Assembly (NCBI GenBank): GCA_018665625.1
Contig: JABJCF010000375.1
Coordinates: forward strand, 1-15,507
Length of the DNA: 15,507 nucleotides
Direction: 5' to 3'
From: Nitrospina sp.
GTDB taxonomy: Bacteria > Nitrospinota > Nitrospinia > Nitrospinales > VA-1
Shown: positions 7,648 through 14,151 of the stretch, one piece after another
Position numbering within the stretch: position 1 is the stretch's first letter
Layout of the letters: the number at the start of each line of letters is the position of its first letter
Program-made: the position numbers and the translations under genes
The notes under the pieces: model-generated
Seen by the model: only the letters and a program-made list of their open reading frames with translations
Told to the model about the DNA's origin: nothing
The model's database searches: none

Positions 7648-8268
7648 TTACGATAAGCCGGGAAGAAGAACTTTAAGTTCTTCTGCAATCATACCAATCG
7701 CCAAACTTCCCAAGAGAAGCCCCATAATTTGATGAATAAACTTAGTTCCGGTTTTACTAAGTCTATTTAATATCATCTTGCTCAGTGTCAGGGTTACCCA
7801 TATAAGGAACCCGATCAAAATAAACTCGGATAAGAATATCATTCTTTCAAATGTGGTAGAAATTTCAGCGGATTGAATGATAACAATACTAAGGGCTGCA
7901 GGCCCGATAAAAAGTGGGAAAGTGAGCGGCATTAAAGAGATATCCTCTTTTTCATCAATTTCATCCTTTGAAAACAGGTAGGAGCTTTTTGCATTAGTTA
8001 GCATGGTAAAAGATATATAAACCAGAAATATTCCACCAATTAGTTTAAAGGCGGACATTTTTATTCCAAAGAAGGCAATGATATATTTCCCAAGCAAAAA
8101 TGAAAGGATTAATAAAATTACCGCTGAGCAGGATGTTTTCAATGCAATGGACTTGTGTTCTGCTTCTGTTTTGTGTGAGGTCAATGCAATGTAGATAGGA
8201 ATGTTGCCAATCGGGTCTATAACAGCAACAAGAATAACGAAGGTTTTAATGAGTTCAGTGGAATCCAT
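7648..8268 (-). CDS. MarC-family (UPF0056) integral membrane protein
   Basis: This 206-residue protein has six predicted membrane helices in two related halves. The family marks are visible: DPIGNIPIYIALT (18-30) in the first half, FPLFIGPAALSIVI (117-130) at the matching place in the second, and the C-terminal IMGLLLGSLAIGMIAEELK (181-199). MarC was named from the multiple-antibiotic-resistance locus of enteric bacteria, but a direct role in resistance is not established and the substrate is unknown. A charged cytoplasmic loop (KDEIDEKED, 101-109) joins the halves. It starts seven bases after the stop of the small membrane protein upstream, with GAGCAAGAG as a likely ribosome binding site, so the two are probably co-transcribed. 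Length is typical of the family. Confidence 0.92.
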   Translation of the reverse strand: MDSTELIKTFVILVAVIDPIGNIPIYIALTSHKTEAEHKSIALKTSCSAVILLILSFLLGKYIIAFFGIKMSAFKLIGGIFLVYISFTMLTNAKSSYLFSKDEIDEKEDISLMPLTFPLFIGPAALSIVIIQSAEISTTFERMIFLSEFILIGFLIWVTLTLSKMILNRLSKTGTKFIHQIMGLLLGSLAIGMIAEELKVLLPGLS

Positions 8269-8275
8269 CTCTTGC

Positions 8276-8590
8276 TCAAGGTTTTTTTTGTTTGGTTTTA
8301 TTATACAAAAAATGCAGGATAAAACTTCCCAACGACATTTTAAATATCCAACTTCCCCAGAAGCGCCAGGGGTTTTTATCCATCAATATTTTTATCTCTC
8401 CTTCATTTGCCGTAAAGGTGCTCATTTGCCCAAGATAAAGACTTTTAAAAGAAGAAAAAATCAGTAGAGCGCCAAAAACCAAAAGGACAAAGTTCAAAGC
8501 CGTTTTACGGATGTCGGGATCCAAAAGGTAGTTAACTGAAAACCCGAGAAGAAGTATCATTGTTACGGCTATAACAGTAAGGGTATCCAT
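8276..8590 (-). CDS. Small membrane protein upstream of marC, unknown
   Basis: This 104-residue protein has predicted membrane helices at about 4-22, 32-48 and 78-96, and a basic tail (NKTKQKKP) expected in the cytoplasm. Between helices two and three lies a polar loop, MSTFTANEGEIKILMDKNPWRFWG, interrupted here by its charged and aromatic residues. I recognise no family. The stop is seven bases before the marC ATG, so the two are likely translated from one message. A CAGG sequence about 13 bases before the ATG is a weak ribosome binding site. The gap upstream (8591-8721) shows no gene, only AT-rich DNA and short imperfect repeats. Confidence 0.65.
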   Translation of the reverse strand: MDTLTVIAVTMILLLGFSVNYLLDPDIRKTALNFVLLVFGALLIFSSFKSLYLGQMSTFTANEGEIKILMDKNPWRFWGSWIFKMSLGSFILHFLYNKTKQKKP

Positions 8591-8721
8591 TAGATATATT
8601 TTACCTGAAAAGTGTGGGATTTGGCAGGGCAGAGCGCAAACGTAAAATATGGATGTGGAGGCAGAAATTTTTTTTCAGGCAGGCCAACTATTAAGACGCC
8701 CTGGTAGGCGGTGATCGGGAA

Positions 8722-9141
8722 TTATAATTCCAGTCCGAATAGTTTCATATAATAGGAGAAGGTATTCTTAATTGTTAAAATTCCTACCACCTCATTGTTA
8801 TCTGTCACCGTAATATGGCGGGTGTTATTGTCAGTCATAAATTCTACCGCTTCGAAAATATGTTGATTGGTATCCATGGTGTAAAGCGGAGTACTCATAA
8901 TAGTAGAAACGGGATCTGAGGGGGACCGCCCTTCCCCAACAACTTTTCGTGTGAAATCTCTTTCTGTTACGATGCCAATATGTTTTCCATTTTCAGTAGT
9001 GATAAGCGCGCTAATATTTTTAGAATCCATTTGTCCCGCTGCTTCTTGAATGGTTGTATTCACATCGACACTCTTAACGGGTGTCGTCATAAAATCCCCC
9101 ACTTTTTCCTTTGGATTTTCAGGTTGTGGTAATGCGCTCAT
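8722..9141 (-). CDS. Stand-alone CBS-pair protein
   Basis: This 139-residue cytoplasmic protein consists almost wholly of two CBS motifs. CBS1 spans about 14-66 (VGDFMTTPVKSVDVNTTIQEA, then HIGIVTERDFTRKVV at 54-68) and CBS2 about 78-132 (VSTIMSTPLYTMDTNQHIFEA, then EVVGILTIKNT). Such pairs bind adenine nucleotides or S-adenosyl compounds at the cleft and usually act as energy sensors for another protein. No effector domain is fused and no obvious target is adjacent, so the partner is unknown. AGGAG lies about seven bases before the ATG, giving a firm start. It probably has its own promoter in the AT-rich region upstream (9142-9200). Confidence 0.92.
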   Translation of the reverse strand: MSALPQPENPKEKVGDFMTTPVKSVDVNTTIQEAAGQMDSKNISALITTENGKHIGIVTERDFTRKVVGEGRSPSDPVSTIMSTPLYTMDTNQHIFEAVEFMTDNNTRHITVTDNNEVVGILTIKNTFSYYMKLFGLEL

Positions 9142-9209
9142 TGAAGGCTCCTGATTGTTGGAATGAACTTAGTTAATCAAAAAAATTATTATAAATAGTT
9201 TTATATAAA

Positions 9210-9250
9210 GGCTCTCCCTAGACAGCATCTTTTAATATTCTGGGAGACCC
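9210..9250 (-). terminator. Possible terminator of the zinc-ribbon gene
   Basis: TCTCCC at 9213-9218 and GGGAGA at 9242-9247 are complementary, extended by two outer pairs past one mismatch. Read on the minus strand the stem is followed by TTTATAT. The loop is long (23 bases), so the call is tentative. It lies about 90 bases after the stop of the gene at 9337-10089. The rest of 9142-9336 is AT-rich, and I see nothing else in it. Confidence 0.3.
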
Positions 9251-9336
9251 TTAGCTTTACATAAAATAAACATTTTTTCATCATTTCTGTATATTTTTTT
9301 TGAATTACATAACTTCGTCAGGGGCATTTAATATCA

Positions 9337-10089
9337 TTACATTAACCTTGTAGTTTCTTGGGGCTGGGTTGCGGAACGCCATTTTATGAGCAGCCAGATC
9401 CAGGTAATAATTATGCCTATCCAGCCAGAATAAAATACGCCATTAGAAAGCATTTGATCAACAGCCCATAAATCAAACTGGTTGAAAAGATTTCGCCAGT
9501 CATGAGCTTCCATGCCTAGTCCGCCGATCAGAGGCAAATTCAGATATCGACCATCAGCCATATAGATACCCACATCCAGAAAATTCCCGAAAAACCAGAA
9601 TAAGGAGAAACCTGTACCCGAAATATCTCTTTTGTAGATAAAAGCTATTAAAACAATAAAGGGGATAAGTAGCTGGTTTAAAGAGCCTCCTAAAATGGTC
9701 AGAGTGCGGTTCCCAAATATCGCGAATAAAACGTGACCCGCTTCATGGAACACCAGGTTAACGCTATGGATAAATGAAGATAAAAATGACCCATCTTTTA
9801 ATATGGGATCTTTGGGAAAGAAAATGATATGCGCTAGAAACACAATGGATAAAAAAATGAAGGCCGGGGTGGAAATCGGTTTCCAATCCTGCCAGAAAAT
9901 CGAAAAAGCAGAAATTCCTATTTTGCTGCCATCGTCCTTTATGGGCTTCAGGTCATTGTCATTCGCGATGGCTGCTTTTTTTTGGGACTCAACCCGCTCC
10001 AGATATTCAGAGTACTTATGAAAAATGATGCCGCAATGAAGACAGGCTTCAGAGTCAGCTTGTTCATGTTGGCATTTTGGGCAGATCAT
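9337..10089 (-). CDS. Zinc-ribbon membrane protein with HEAGH metallopeptidase-like motif
   Basis: This 250-residue protein joins a short N-terminal zinc ribbon (C3, C6, C16, C19; CPKC and CLHC knuckles) to a multi-pass membrane domain. After a linker (25-70), a first helix lies at about 74-91. HEAGH at 115-119 sits at the start of a hydrophobic segment, as in M50/site-2-protease-like enzymes, where the two His bind zinc and Glu is the catalytic base. A later helix ends in FGNFLDVGIYMADGR (167-181), whose D179 could be the third ligand, as in the N-x-x-P-x-x-x-x-D-G motif, and MEAHDW (193-198) is another conserved-looking polar site. Whether it cleaves proteins is not shown. No strong ribosome binding site is seen. 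It is divergent from the helicase gene, sharing the 10090-10428 region. Confidence 0.7.
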   Translation of the reverse strand: MICPKCQHEQADSEACLHCGIIFHKYSEYLERVESQKKAAIANDNDLKPIKDDGSKIGISAFSIFWQDWKPISTPAFIFLSIVFLAHIIFFPKDPILKDGSFLSSFIHSVNLVFHEAGHVLFAIFGNRTLTILGGSLNQLLIPFIVLIAFIYKRDISGTGFSLFWFFGNFLDVGIYMADGRYLNLPLIGGLGMEAHDWRNLFNQFDLWAVDQMLSNGVFYSGWIGIIITWIWLLIKWRSATQPQETTRLM

Positions 10090-10197
10090 TAGCTAAAATA
10101 TGAGGTTCCATTGTTAAGTTATAATAGGGTATTTGCTGCCATATTTCACTAATAGGCGTGGTTGATATTAAAACTGGTATTATTTAAAGAACTGTTA

Positions 10198-10203
10198 TAT
10201 AAT
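10198..10203 (+). promoter_or_regulatory. Candidate -10 box for the helicase transcript
   Basis: TATAAT matches the sigma-70 -10 consensus exactly and lies 226 bases before the helicase ATG. No good -35 is seen at 16-18 bases, and a second -10-like TATACT follows at 10208-10213. If used, it gives a leader of about 220 bases that contains all the palindromes. Confidence 0.3.
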
Positions 10204-10282
10204 GCCCTATACTTTAAGTGGTTATAGCCGTCTAGAGAATTACAGGTGTAGTGCCAAGTTAGTATTTGGTTGAGCAATTTCC

Positions 10283-10367
10283 GGCCTCAGGCCCCAAGAT
10301 TTTCTCCCCCGTTTTCTCACAAAAGCTCAAACCCCCTAAAATTATTTTTGTTAGAGGACCTCAGGTC
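10283..10367 (+). repeat. Two related palindromes with a compensating base change
   Basis: GGCCTCAGGCC at 10283-10293 and GACCTCAGGTC at 10357-10367 differ only at positions 2 and 10, which pair with each other (G-C in one, A-T in the other). Each could form a four-base stem with a UCA loop in RNA, or serve as a half-site pair in DNA. Start-to-start spacing is 74 bases, close to seven helical turns. Cross-pairing of the first arm with the last (one G-U pair) is also possible. Confidence 0.45.
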
Positions 10368-10378
10368 TTTTCTGACAG

Positions 10379-10404
10379 CGCCTAATTTTGTCTTTAGGCG
10401 TTTT
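10379..10404 (+). terminator. Terminator-like hairpin just upstream of the helicase gene
   Basis: CGCCTAA (10379-10385) pairs exactly with TTAGGCG (10394-10400) over an eight-base loop and is followed at once by TTTTC. This is a short intrinsic-terminator shape ending about 20 bases before the helicase ribosome binding site. It either ends transcripts entering from upstream or acts as an attenuator within the helicase leader. Confidence 0.5.
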
Positions 10405-10428
10405 CATATTCTATTAATTAAGGAAATT

Positions 10429-11757
10429 ATGCTAACCAACACAGCACCACAAACACCCACAGTGCCACAAACACCTAATGGTTTCGATATTCTAAACTTG
10501 ATTGAACCTCTTTGCAGAGCGGTACATGATGAAGAGTATACGACTCCCACACCCATTCAAACCAAAGCTGTTCCTCCCCTTTTAGAAGGTCGCGATCTTT
10601 TGGGTTGCGCACAAACTGGAACAGGAAAGACAGCGGCATTTGCATTGCCAATTCTTCAACGGTTGACAGAAAATTATCAGCCTGCGGGCCCAAAAGGAGT
10701 TCGATCTTTGATATTAACCCCAACCCGAGAGTTGGCGGTTCAGATCAGTCAAAGTTTTGATATTTACGGGCGATACTTAAACTTAAAGCAAACTGTCGTT
10801 TATGGCGGTGTCAGACAAGAGAAACAGGTAAAAGCACTCAAACGTGGAGTAGATATTTTAGTAGCTACCCCCGGCAGATTGCTGGATTTATATAATCAGA
10901 AATGTTTACGGCTGGACAAAGTAGAAGTGTTTGTTCTTGATGAGGCTGATCGCATGTTGGACATGGGTTTTTTGCCTGATGTTAAAAAAATTCATTCAGC
11001 AATTCCCAAGACAAACCAAACCATGTTGTTTTCAGCCACTCTTCCTCAAGAAATACAACGCCTGACCAAAAGTTTTCTAAAAGATCCGGTAAAAATTGAG
11101 GTAGCTCCGCCATCGACCACCGTTGAAAAAATTGAACAGCGAGTGTTGTTTGTAGACCGCGAAAATAAAGGGGCTCTACTTAGATCCATGCTGGAAGATG
11201 TGAGTATTGAAAGAGCTCTTATATTTTCCCGCACCAAACATGGCGCTAACAAGATCGTTAAAAGTCTTGGCAAAAGTAAAATCAAGGCAGATGCGATTCA
11301 TGGAAATAAATCACAATCGGCCCGAATGGATGCGTTAAATAAATTCAAAACAGGAAAAGTTCGCGTTCTGGTTGCAACAGACATTGCTTCCCGAGGTATT
11401 GATGTGGATGGAATCACACATGTAATAAATTATGAACTTCCGAATGAGCCAGAAAGTTATGTTCATAGAATCGGAAGAACTGCAAGAGCAGGTGCTATGG
11501 GAACTGCCTTGTCCCTATGCGATTTGGGAGAGCTCGGATATTTAAGAAGAATAGAGCAGGCAACCAAAAAATCGGTCGAGATGGAAAAGGATCATGAATA
11601 TCATTCGGATGCGATAGCATCTAAAAGAAGAAGTTCTTCAGGTTCCAAGAGCCGAGCTCCGCAAAGGAAAAGGAACTTTGGGTTCCGTCCATCCTCAGGG
11701 AAAAATAGTAAGCCAGCATCGAGAAAAGGTCGCCCATTTCGAGGGAAAAGAAATTAA
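10429..11757 (+). CDS. rhlE: DEAD-box ATP-dependent RNA helicase (RhlE-like)
   Basis: This 442-residue cytoplasmic RNA helicase unwinds short RNA duplexes using ATP, with likely roles in ribosome assembly, RNA turnover or cold adaptation. All core motifs are present (numbered from this ATG): PTPIQ of the Q motif (40-44), Walker A AQTGTGKT (61-68), PTRELA (98-103), TPGR, DEAD (171-174), SAT (202-204), IFSRTKHGA in RecA domain 2, [10 protein letters not shown] and [10 protein letters not shown] (346-355). The tail from about 397 is rich in Lys, Arg and Ser, as expected for RNA binding. ATG at 10429 is chosen because AAGGA sits about five bases before it and the protein then starts with a usual short N-terminus. 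A TTG at 10270 would extend it by 53 unlikely residues. The RhlE name is a subfamily label; DeaD or CshA types are possible. Confidence 0.93.
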   Translation: MLTNTAPQTPTVPQTPNGFDILNLIEPLCRAVHDEEYTTPTPIQTKAVPPLLEGRDLLGCAQTGTGKTAAFALPILQRLTENYQPAGPKGVRSLILTPTRELAVQISQSFDIYGRYLNLKQTVVYGGVRQEKQVKALKRGVDILVATPGRLLDLYNQKCLRLDKVEVFVLDEADRMLDMGFLPDVKKIHSAIPKTNQTMLFSATLPQEIQRLTKSFLKDPVKIEVAPPSTTVEKIEQRVLFVDRENKGALLRSMLEDVSIERALIFSRTKHGANKIVKSLGKSKIKADAIHGNKSQSARMDALNKFKTGKVRVLVATDIASRGIDVDGITHVINYELPNEPESYVHRIGRTARAGAMGTALSLCDLGELGYLRRIEQATKKSVEMEKDHEYHSDAIASKRRSSSGSKSRAPQRKRNFGFRPSSGKNSKPASRKGRPFRGKRN

Positions 11758-11845
11758 TCATCACGAAATAGGGTTAGGCCGTATTGGTTTTGGTTGGTGA
11801 GTTTTGATTTATTTCTGAAAGCGAAGTGTCTCTCAGAATTAGATT

Positions 11846-11854
11846 TGGTATGAT
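11846..11854 (+). promoter_or_regulatory. Extended -10 promoter candidate
   Basis: TGGTATGAT is an extended -10 (TG, one base, then TATGAT at 11849-11854). A start about seven bases later would give a leader of about 30 bases containing AAGGTGA, the ribosome binding site of the 25-residue frame. The rest of the 11758-11889 gap holds one six-base inverted repeat (TTCTGA/TCAGAA) and no gene. Confidence 0.35.
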
Positions 11855-11889
11855 AAAATTGACTTAAAGAAATTATAAGGTGATTTATT

Positions 11890-11967
11890 ATGCTTAAATT
11901 CATGGCATGGTTTTCAGCTTTCGTCACCATCGGGTTCATAATATTGTTGGTTTTTGACTACGGCTGA
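11890..11967 (+). CDS. 25-residue single-helix membrane peptide
   Basis: An ATG at 11890 opens 25 codons ending in TGA at 11965-11967. AAGGTGA at about 11877-11883 is a well-placed ribosome binding site. The peptide starts MLKFMAWF, has a continuous hydrophobic helix of about 17 residues (to LLVF) and ends in DYG, so a basic end inside and an acidic end outside would fit one membrane span. The frame is followed 36 bases later by the methyltransferase-like gene on the same strand, and an extended -10 box lies upstream. Small membrane peptides of this kind often adjust a larger membrane protein. No family is recognised and a chance frame cannot be excluded. Confidence 0.45.
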   Translation: MLKFMAWFSAFVTIGFIILLVFDYG

Positions 11968-12003
11968 TCGATTAGGAAGGATTAAAAATATAAGGCCAGG
12001 TTA

Positions 12004-12531
12004 ATGAAGATCACACCCTCTTTAGTCAAAGCGTTTATCATTTTTCCTATGAACGTTATGGGAGTGATCCCTGGGTTCCTTCTATGGTGCTCGCGCGAAG
12101 GTGGTGTGTTAGAGAAATATTATCCCAGCTTTGATCTGCTCCGATCTTTCCCTGGTGGACTTTTAATGGGGGCTGGTGCCAGCTTGTGTTGGATTTCGGT
12201 CTCCTTATTTTCTGAATATGGAGGTGGAGGAACACCCGCCCCTTATGATCCCCCAAAAATTTTTGTAGCCCGTGGGGTTTACTCTCGAGTTCGAAATCCA
12301 ATGATGATAGGGGTGATCATGGTTTTGTTGGGAGAGGCGATGTTATTCGGTTCCTTACCTGTTTTCATTTGGGCTTTTATTTTTATTCAAGGCTGTTTGG
12401 TTTTAATACCCTTTTGGGAAGAGCCAGATCTGGAACGCAGGTTTGGAGAGTCTTATCTCGAATACAAACACAACGTGCCGCGGTGGTTACCTAAATTTAA
12501 ATCAGAATTTCAGATAAACAAAAATGGGTGA
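12004..12531 (+). CDS. Isoprenylcysteine carboxyl methyltransferase-like membrane protein
   Basis: This 175-residue integral membrane protein belongs by motif to the ICMT/PEMT-type methyltransferases. It has about four helices: 8-28, 51-70, 101-114 and 117-137. The family signature is clear: ARGVYSRVRNPMMIG (89-103), with RNP near the membrane face, and the C-terminal EEPDLERRFGESYLEYKHNVPRWLP (139-163), described here by its E139, F147-G148, Y151, Y154 and P159-R160. These residues bind S-adenosylmethionine in the solved family members. Bacteria lack the farnesylated substrate of the eukaryotic enzyme, so the true acceptor is unknown, perhaps a lipid or quinone-like molecule. AAGG at 11992-11995 supports the start. 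The last eight bases overlap the start of the next small gene. Confidence 0.85.
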   Translation: MKITPSLVKAFIIFPMNVMGVIPGFLLWCSREGGVLEKYYPSFDLLRSFPGGLLMGAGASLCWISVSLFSEYGGGGTPAPYDPPKIFVARGVYSRVRNPMMIGVIMVLLGEAMLFGSLPVFIWAFIFIQGCLVLIPFWEEPDLERRFGESYLEYKHNVPRWLPKFKSEFQINKNG

Positions 12532-12691
12532 CGAGAAAGAAAAATTTTCACTGATCGATTGGATAGGAAGCGCAATCGGAATCGTAGTGATCGGATTTAT
12601 TGTTTTTATTTTGATTTGGCCGCTCATCGACCCCACCCCAGACAAATCTTCTACAATAAAAGAAAACATTCACCAAGCCACAGGGAAATAG
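12524..12691 (+). CDS. 55-residue single-pass membrane protein overlapping the methyltransferase
   Basis: ATG at 12524 opens a 55-codon frame to TAG at 12689-12691, starting eight bases inside the end of the methyltransferase-like gene in another frame. The protein has an acidic/basic N-terminus (MGDEKEKF), one strong membrane helix (about 14-35, rich in Ile, Val and Phe), a PLIDPTPDK turn and a polar tail. There is no separate ribosome binding site, which fits translational coupling to the preceding gene. The tight overlap and the clean helix argue that it is real. I recognise no family; it may be an accessory subunit of the membrane enzyme encoded before it. Confidence 0.55.
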   Translation: MGDEKEKFSLIDWIGSAIGIVVIGFIVFILIWPLIDPTPDKSSTIKENIHQATGK

Positions 12692-12712
12692 AAGGCTCAA
12701 GTTTTCCATTGT

Positions 12713-12739
12713 AGAGTAGGCCGCAGTGCCTGCACCGCT
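12713..12739. repeat. REP-like palindromic repeat, copy 1
   Basis: This 27-base unit matches the copy at 12820-12846 with only three mismatches, all transitions. It holds the core GCAGTGCCTGCACCGC, a hairpin with one A-C mismatch. It lies 21 bases after the stop of the 55-residue gene. Between the copies are an imperfect hairpin (AATCCCCTC at 12742-12750 with GAGGAGGATT at 12762-12771) and the palindrome GAGCGCTC at 12791-12798. Confidence 0.65.
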
Positions 12740-12819
12740 TAAATCCCCTCGCTTTATGAGAGAGGAGGATTATTAAAGATATGCGTTTGAGAGCGCTCAG
12801 CCAGTTTTATCAGCAAGGC

Positions 12820-12846
12820 AGAGTGGGCTGCGGTGCCTGCACCGCT
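12820..12846. repeat. REP-like palindromic repeat, copy 2
   Basis: This is the second copy, in the same orientation and 107 bases from the first. Its core GCGGTGCCTGCACCGC is a perfect six-base stem with a CCTG loop. The last two bases lie within the TAG stop codon of the TPR lipoprotein gene, so on that strand the hairpin starts right at the stop and may act as a 3' end or stabilising structure. Confidence 0.65.
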
Positions 12847-13576
12847 AATCGAAAGGCGGTAGGGTTTTCCTTTGATATTCTTCTTCTGTTAAATTCATCC
12901 GCCCAATGATGAATTTTTTCTTTCTTTCGGCAATGGAGATGGCCGTTGAATCATTTTTCTCTTTTCCTAACTGTCTGGAAATCTCGATTTCCCTTATGGC
13001 TTTTTTCCAATCTTCCAAACTTTCATAAACACTGATCAAATTCAAATGAGTCTGAATATGACTCGGGTCTATTTCCAGCACCTTGTTGTAATATTCTTTA
13101 GACTGTTCAAGATTTTGGTGGTACCAATATTCCAAAGCAATCTTAAAAAGGATGTCCAAATCGTTCGGTTTGATTTTGGCGGCTTTCAAGTATTGTTCAA
13201 CAGCAAGGTCATTGCGAGTGATCATCGAATAGGTTTTTCCAAGACCCAGTCGGCTGTTTAAATTTTCGGGGTCAATGGCAATGGCTTTCTTGAACGCTTC
13301 AACAGATTCATTTTTTTTGTCAGCCTCAAAATAAACCAATCCCATACGGTTAAAGGCAGATATAAATTTAGGGTCAATTATTACAGCCGCATTTAAAATT
13401 TCAATGGCTTCGTCATAGGCTCCGATTCTTTGTTTGTCCTTGGCACTTTCAATTAACACCTTAGGATCTTTTGAAAGAGCAACAGGGTTTGAACCATCAA
13501 GCGTCTCTACATTGCTGTCACACGCTGCCAGCATTATGAAAATACAAAAAAAAGAGTTTCTAATTTTTTCCATCAT
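12845..13576 (-). CDS. TPR-repeat lipoprotein
   Basis: This 243-residue protein begins with a lipoprotein signal peptide: basic MMEKIRN, a hydrophobic stretch and lipobox LAAC with C19 as the lipidated residue, so it should be anchored in the inner or outer membrane. D20 at position +2 would favour inner-membrane retention by the Escherichia coli rule, but other lineages differ. From about 40 to 205 there are four to five tetratricopeptide repeats with the usual A-x-x-x-Y/F-x-x-A and DP/KP ends (AIIDPKF, AIAIDPEN, AAKIKPND, VLEIDPSH). The tail (about 215-243) is charged. TPR stacks mediate protein binding; the partner is unknown. The first two codons are both ATG and AGGA touches the first, so the start could be either. 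The gene is divergent from the small cysteine protein. Confidence 0.9.
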   Translation of the reverse strand: MMEKIRNSFFCIFIMLAACDSNVETLDGSNPVALSKDPKVLIESAKDKQRIGAYDEAIEILNAAVIIDPKFISAFNRMGLVYFEADKKNESVEAFKKAIAIDPENLNSRLGLGKTYSMITRNDLAVEQYLKAAKIKPNDLDILFKIALEYWYHQNLEQSKEYYNKVLEIDPSHIQTHLNLISVYESLEDWKKAIREIEISRQLGKEKNDSTAISIAERKKKFIIGRMNLTEEEYQRKTLPPFD

Positions 13577-13707
13577 TCCTGAACATCCAATGTTTAAAGT
13601 GTGAGGCCAGTTGTATTATTACCTTATAAAATTGCGATAAACAAGGTATTGAGATTAGGATATGATTTTAGAATTATTTCTTTAATGCAGGAATCTCAGG
13701 CTGTGTT

Positions 13708-13713
13708 TATAAT
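13708..13713 (+). promoter_or_regulatory. Candidate -10 box upstream of the cysteine protein
   Basis: TATAAT is an exact -10 consensus 70 bases before the ATG at 13784. No good -35 is seen at the usual distance. The remainder of the divergent gap 13577-13783 is AT-rich, with no gene that I can support. Confidence 0.25.
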
Positions 13714-13783
13714 AAAATCCTGTTATTGATGGATTGAAAAAAAATAAATTGAAAAATTAAAATATATAGATCAGGTAAATATT

Positions 13784-14020
13784 ATGTCCGATGAACTTCC
13801 CTATATAGAAAATGAAGATGGTGAGTTTGCTATCCCCTGCCAGCTAAAAATTTCTGCAGAATGTGTGCAGCAAGGTGAATTTTGTGGTGATAAAGAAGAC
13901 GCGCGAGACTGGGTCGAAGATGAATTCTGGATTTTTTCTGGTGAAGGTTATTTCTGTATGCAATGCAATGAACAGGTTCTCCGTAATATTTCAAACATTA
14001 AACCCAAAAATATGATCTAG
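13784..14020 (+). CDS. Small cysteine-containing protein, possibly zinc-binding
   Basis: This 78-residue acidic cytoplasmic protein has five cysteines: C19, C27, C34, C58 and C61. The last two form a CMQC knuckle and C27/C34 could supply the other ligands, so a zinc ribbon-like site is plausible, though the spacing matches no family I can name. The middle (KEDARDWVEDEFWIF) is rich in acidic and aromatic residues. CAGGT, about eight bases before the ATG, is a reasonable ribosome binding site. It stands alone on the plus strand, divergent from the TPR lipoprotein, and 131 bases before the DUF389 gene. The organised cysteine pattern favours a real gene over a chance frame. Confidence 0.6.
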   Translation: MSDELPYIENEDGEFAIPCQLKISAECVQQGEFCGDKEDARDWVEDEFWIFSGEGYFCMQCNEQVLRNISNIKPKNMI

Positions 14021-14037
14021 CCAGCGTGCTGCTAGAT
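14015..14037 (+). terminator. Hairpin at the stop codon of the cysteine protein
   Basis: ATCTAGC (14015-14021, containing the TAG stop) pairs exactly with GCTAGAT (14031-14037). AGC/GCT can extend the stem inward past one bulged C. No T run follows, so it may be a weak terminator or an mRNA-end structure. The rest of 14021-14151 shows only a five-base inverted repeat (CTCTC/GAGAG at 14122-14137) before the next gene. Confidence 0.4.
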
Positions 14038-14151
14038 ATGCAGGTTGCACCTTGAAGTAATTTAAAGCAGTTTGAAAGCCTGAAATAATGGCGAGCTTGC
14101 TAATCTATTCACGACAATCTGCTCTCCCGCCTGAGAGGCATTAAAAATATT

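Larger units (their letters stand above)
10090..10428 (+). other. Long structured non-coding region / helicase leader
   Basis: These 339 bases separate the divergent zinc-ribbon and helicase genes and hold no supported gene. A TTG-initiated in-frame extension from 10270 would add 53 residues, but it has no ribosome binding site, its translation (serine, proline and phenylalanine rich) is unlike DEAD-box N-termini, and it would cover the terminator-like hairpin. I read the region as promoter plus a leader of up to about 220 bases, with two related small palindromes and a terminator-like stem, listed separately. Confidence 0.55.

Noticed and set aside
10270..10428. In-frame TTG extension of the helicase by 53 residues
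   Set aside because: No ribosome binding site before the TTG, unlike any usual DEAD-box N-terminus, and it covers a terminator-like hairpin; ATG at 10429 has AAGGA before it.
12713..12846. CRISPR-like repeat pair
   Set aside because: Only two copies, 107 bases apart, each a strong palindrome, with no cas genes; a REP-like element fits better.
14021..14151. Possible tRNA or small RNA gene
   Set aside because: Small stems are present but no cloverleaf, no T-loop GTTCRANYC and no CCA-like end could be built.
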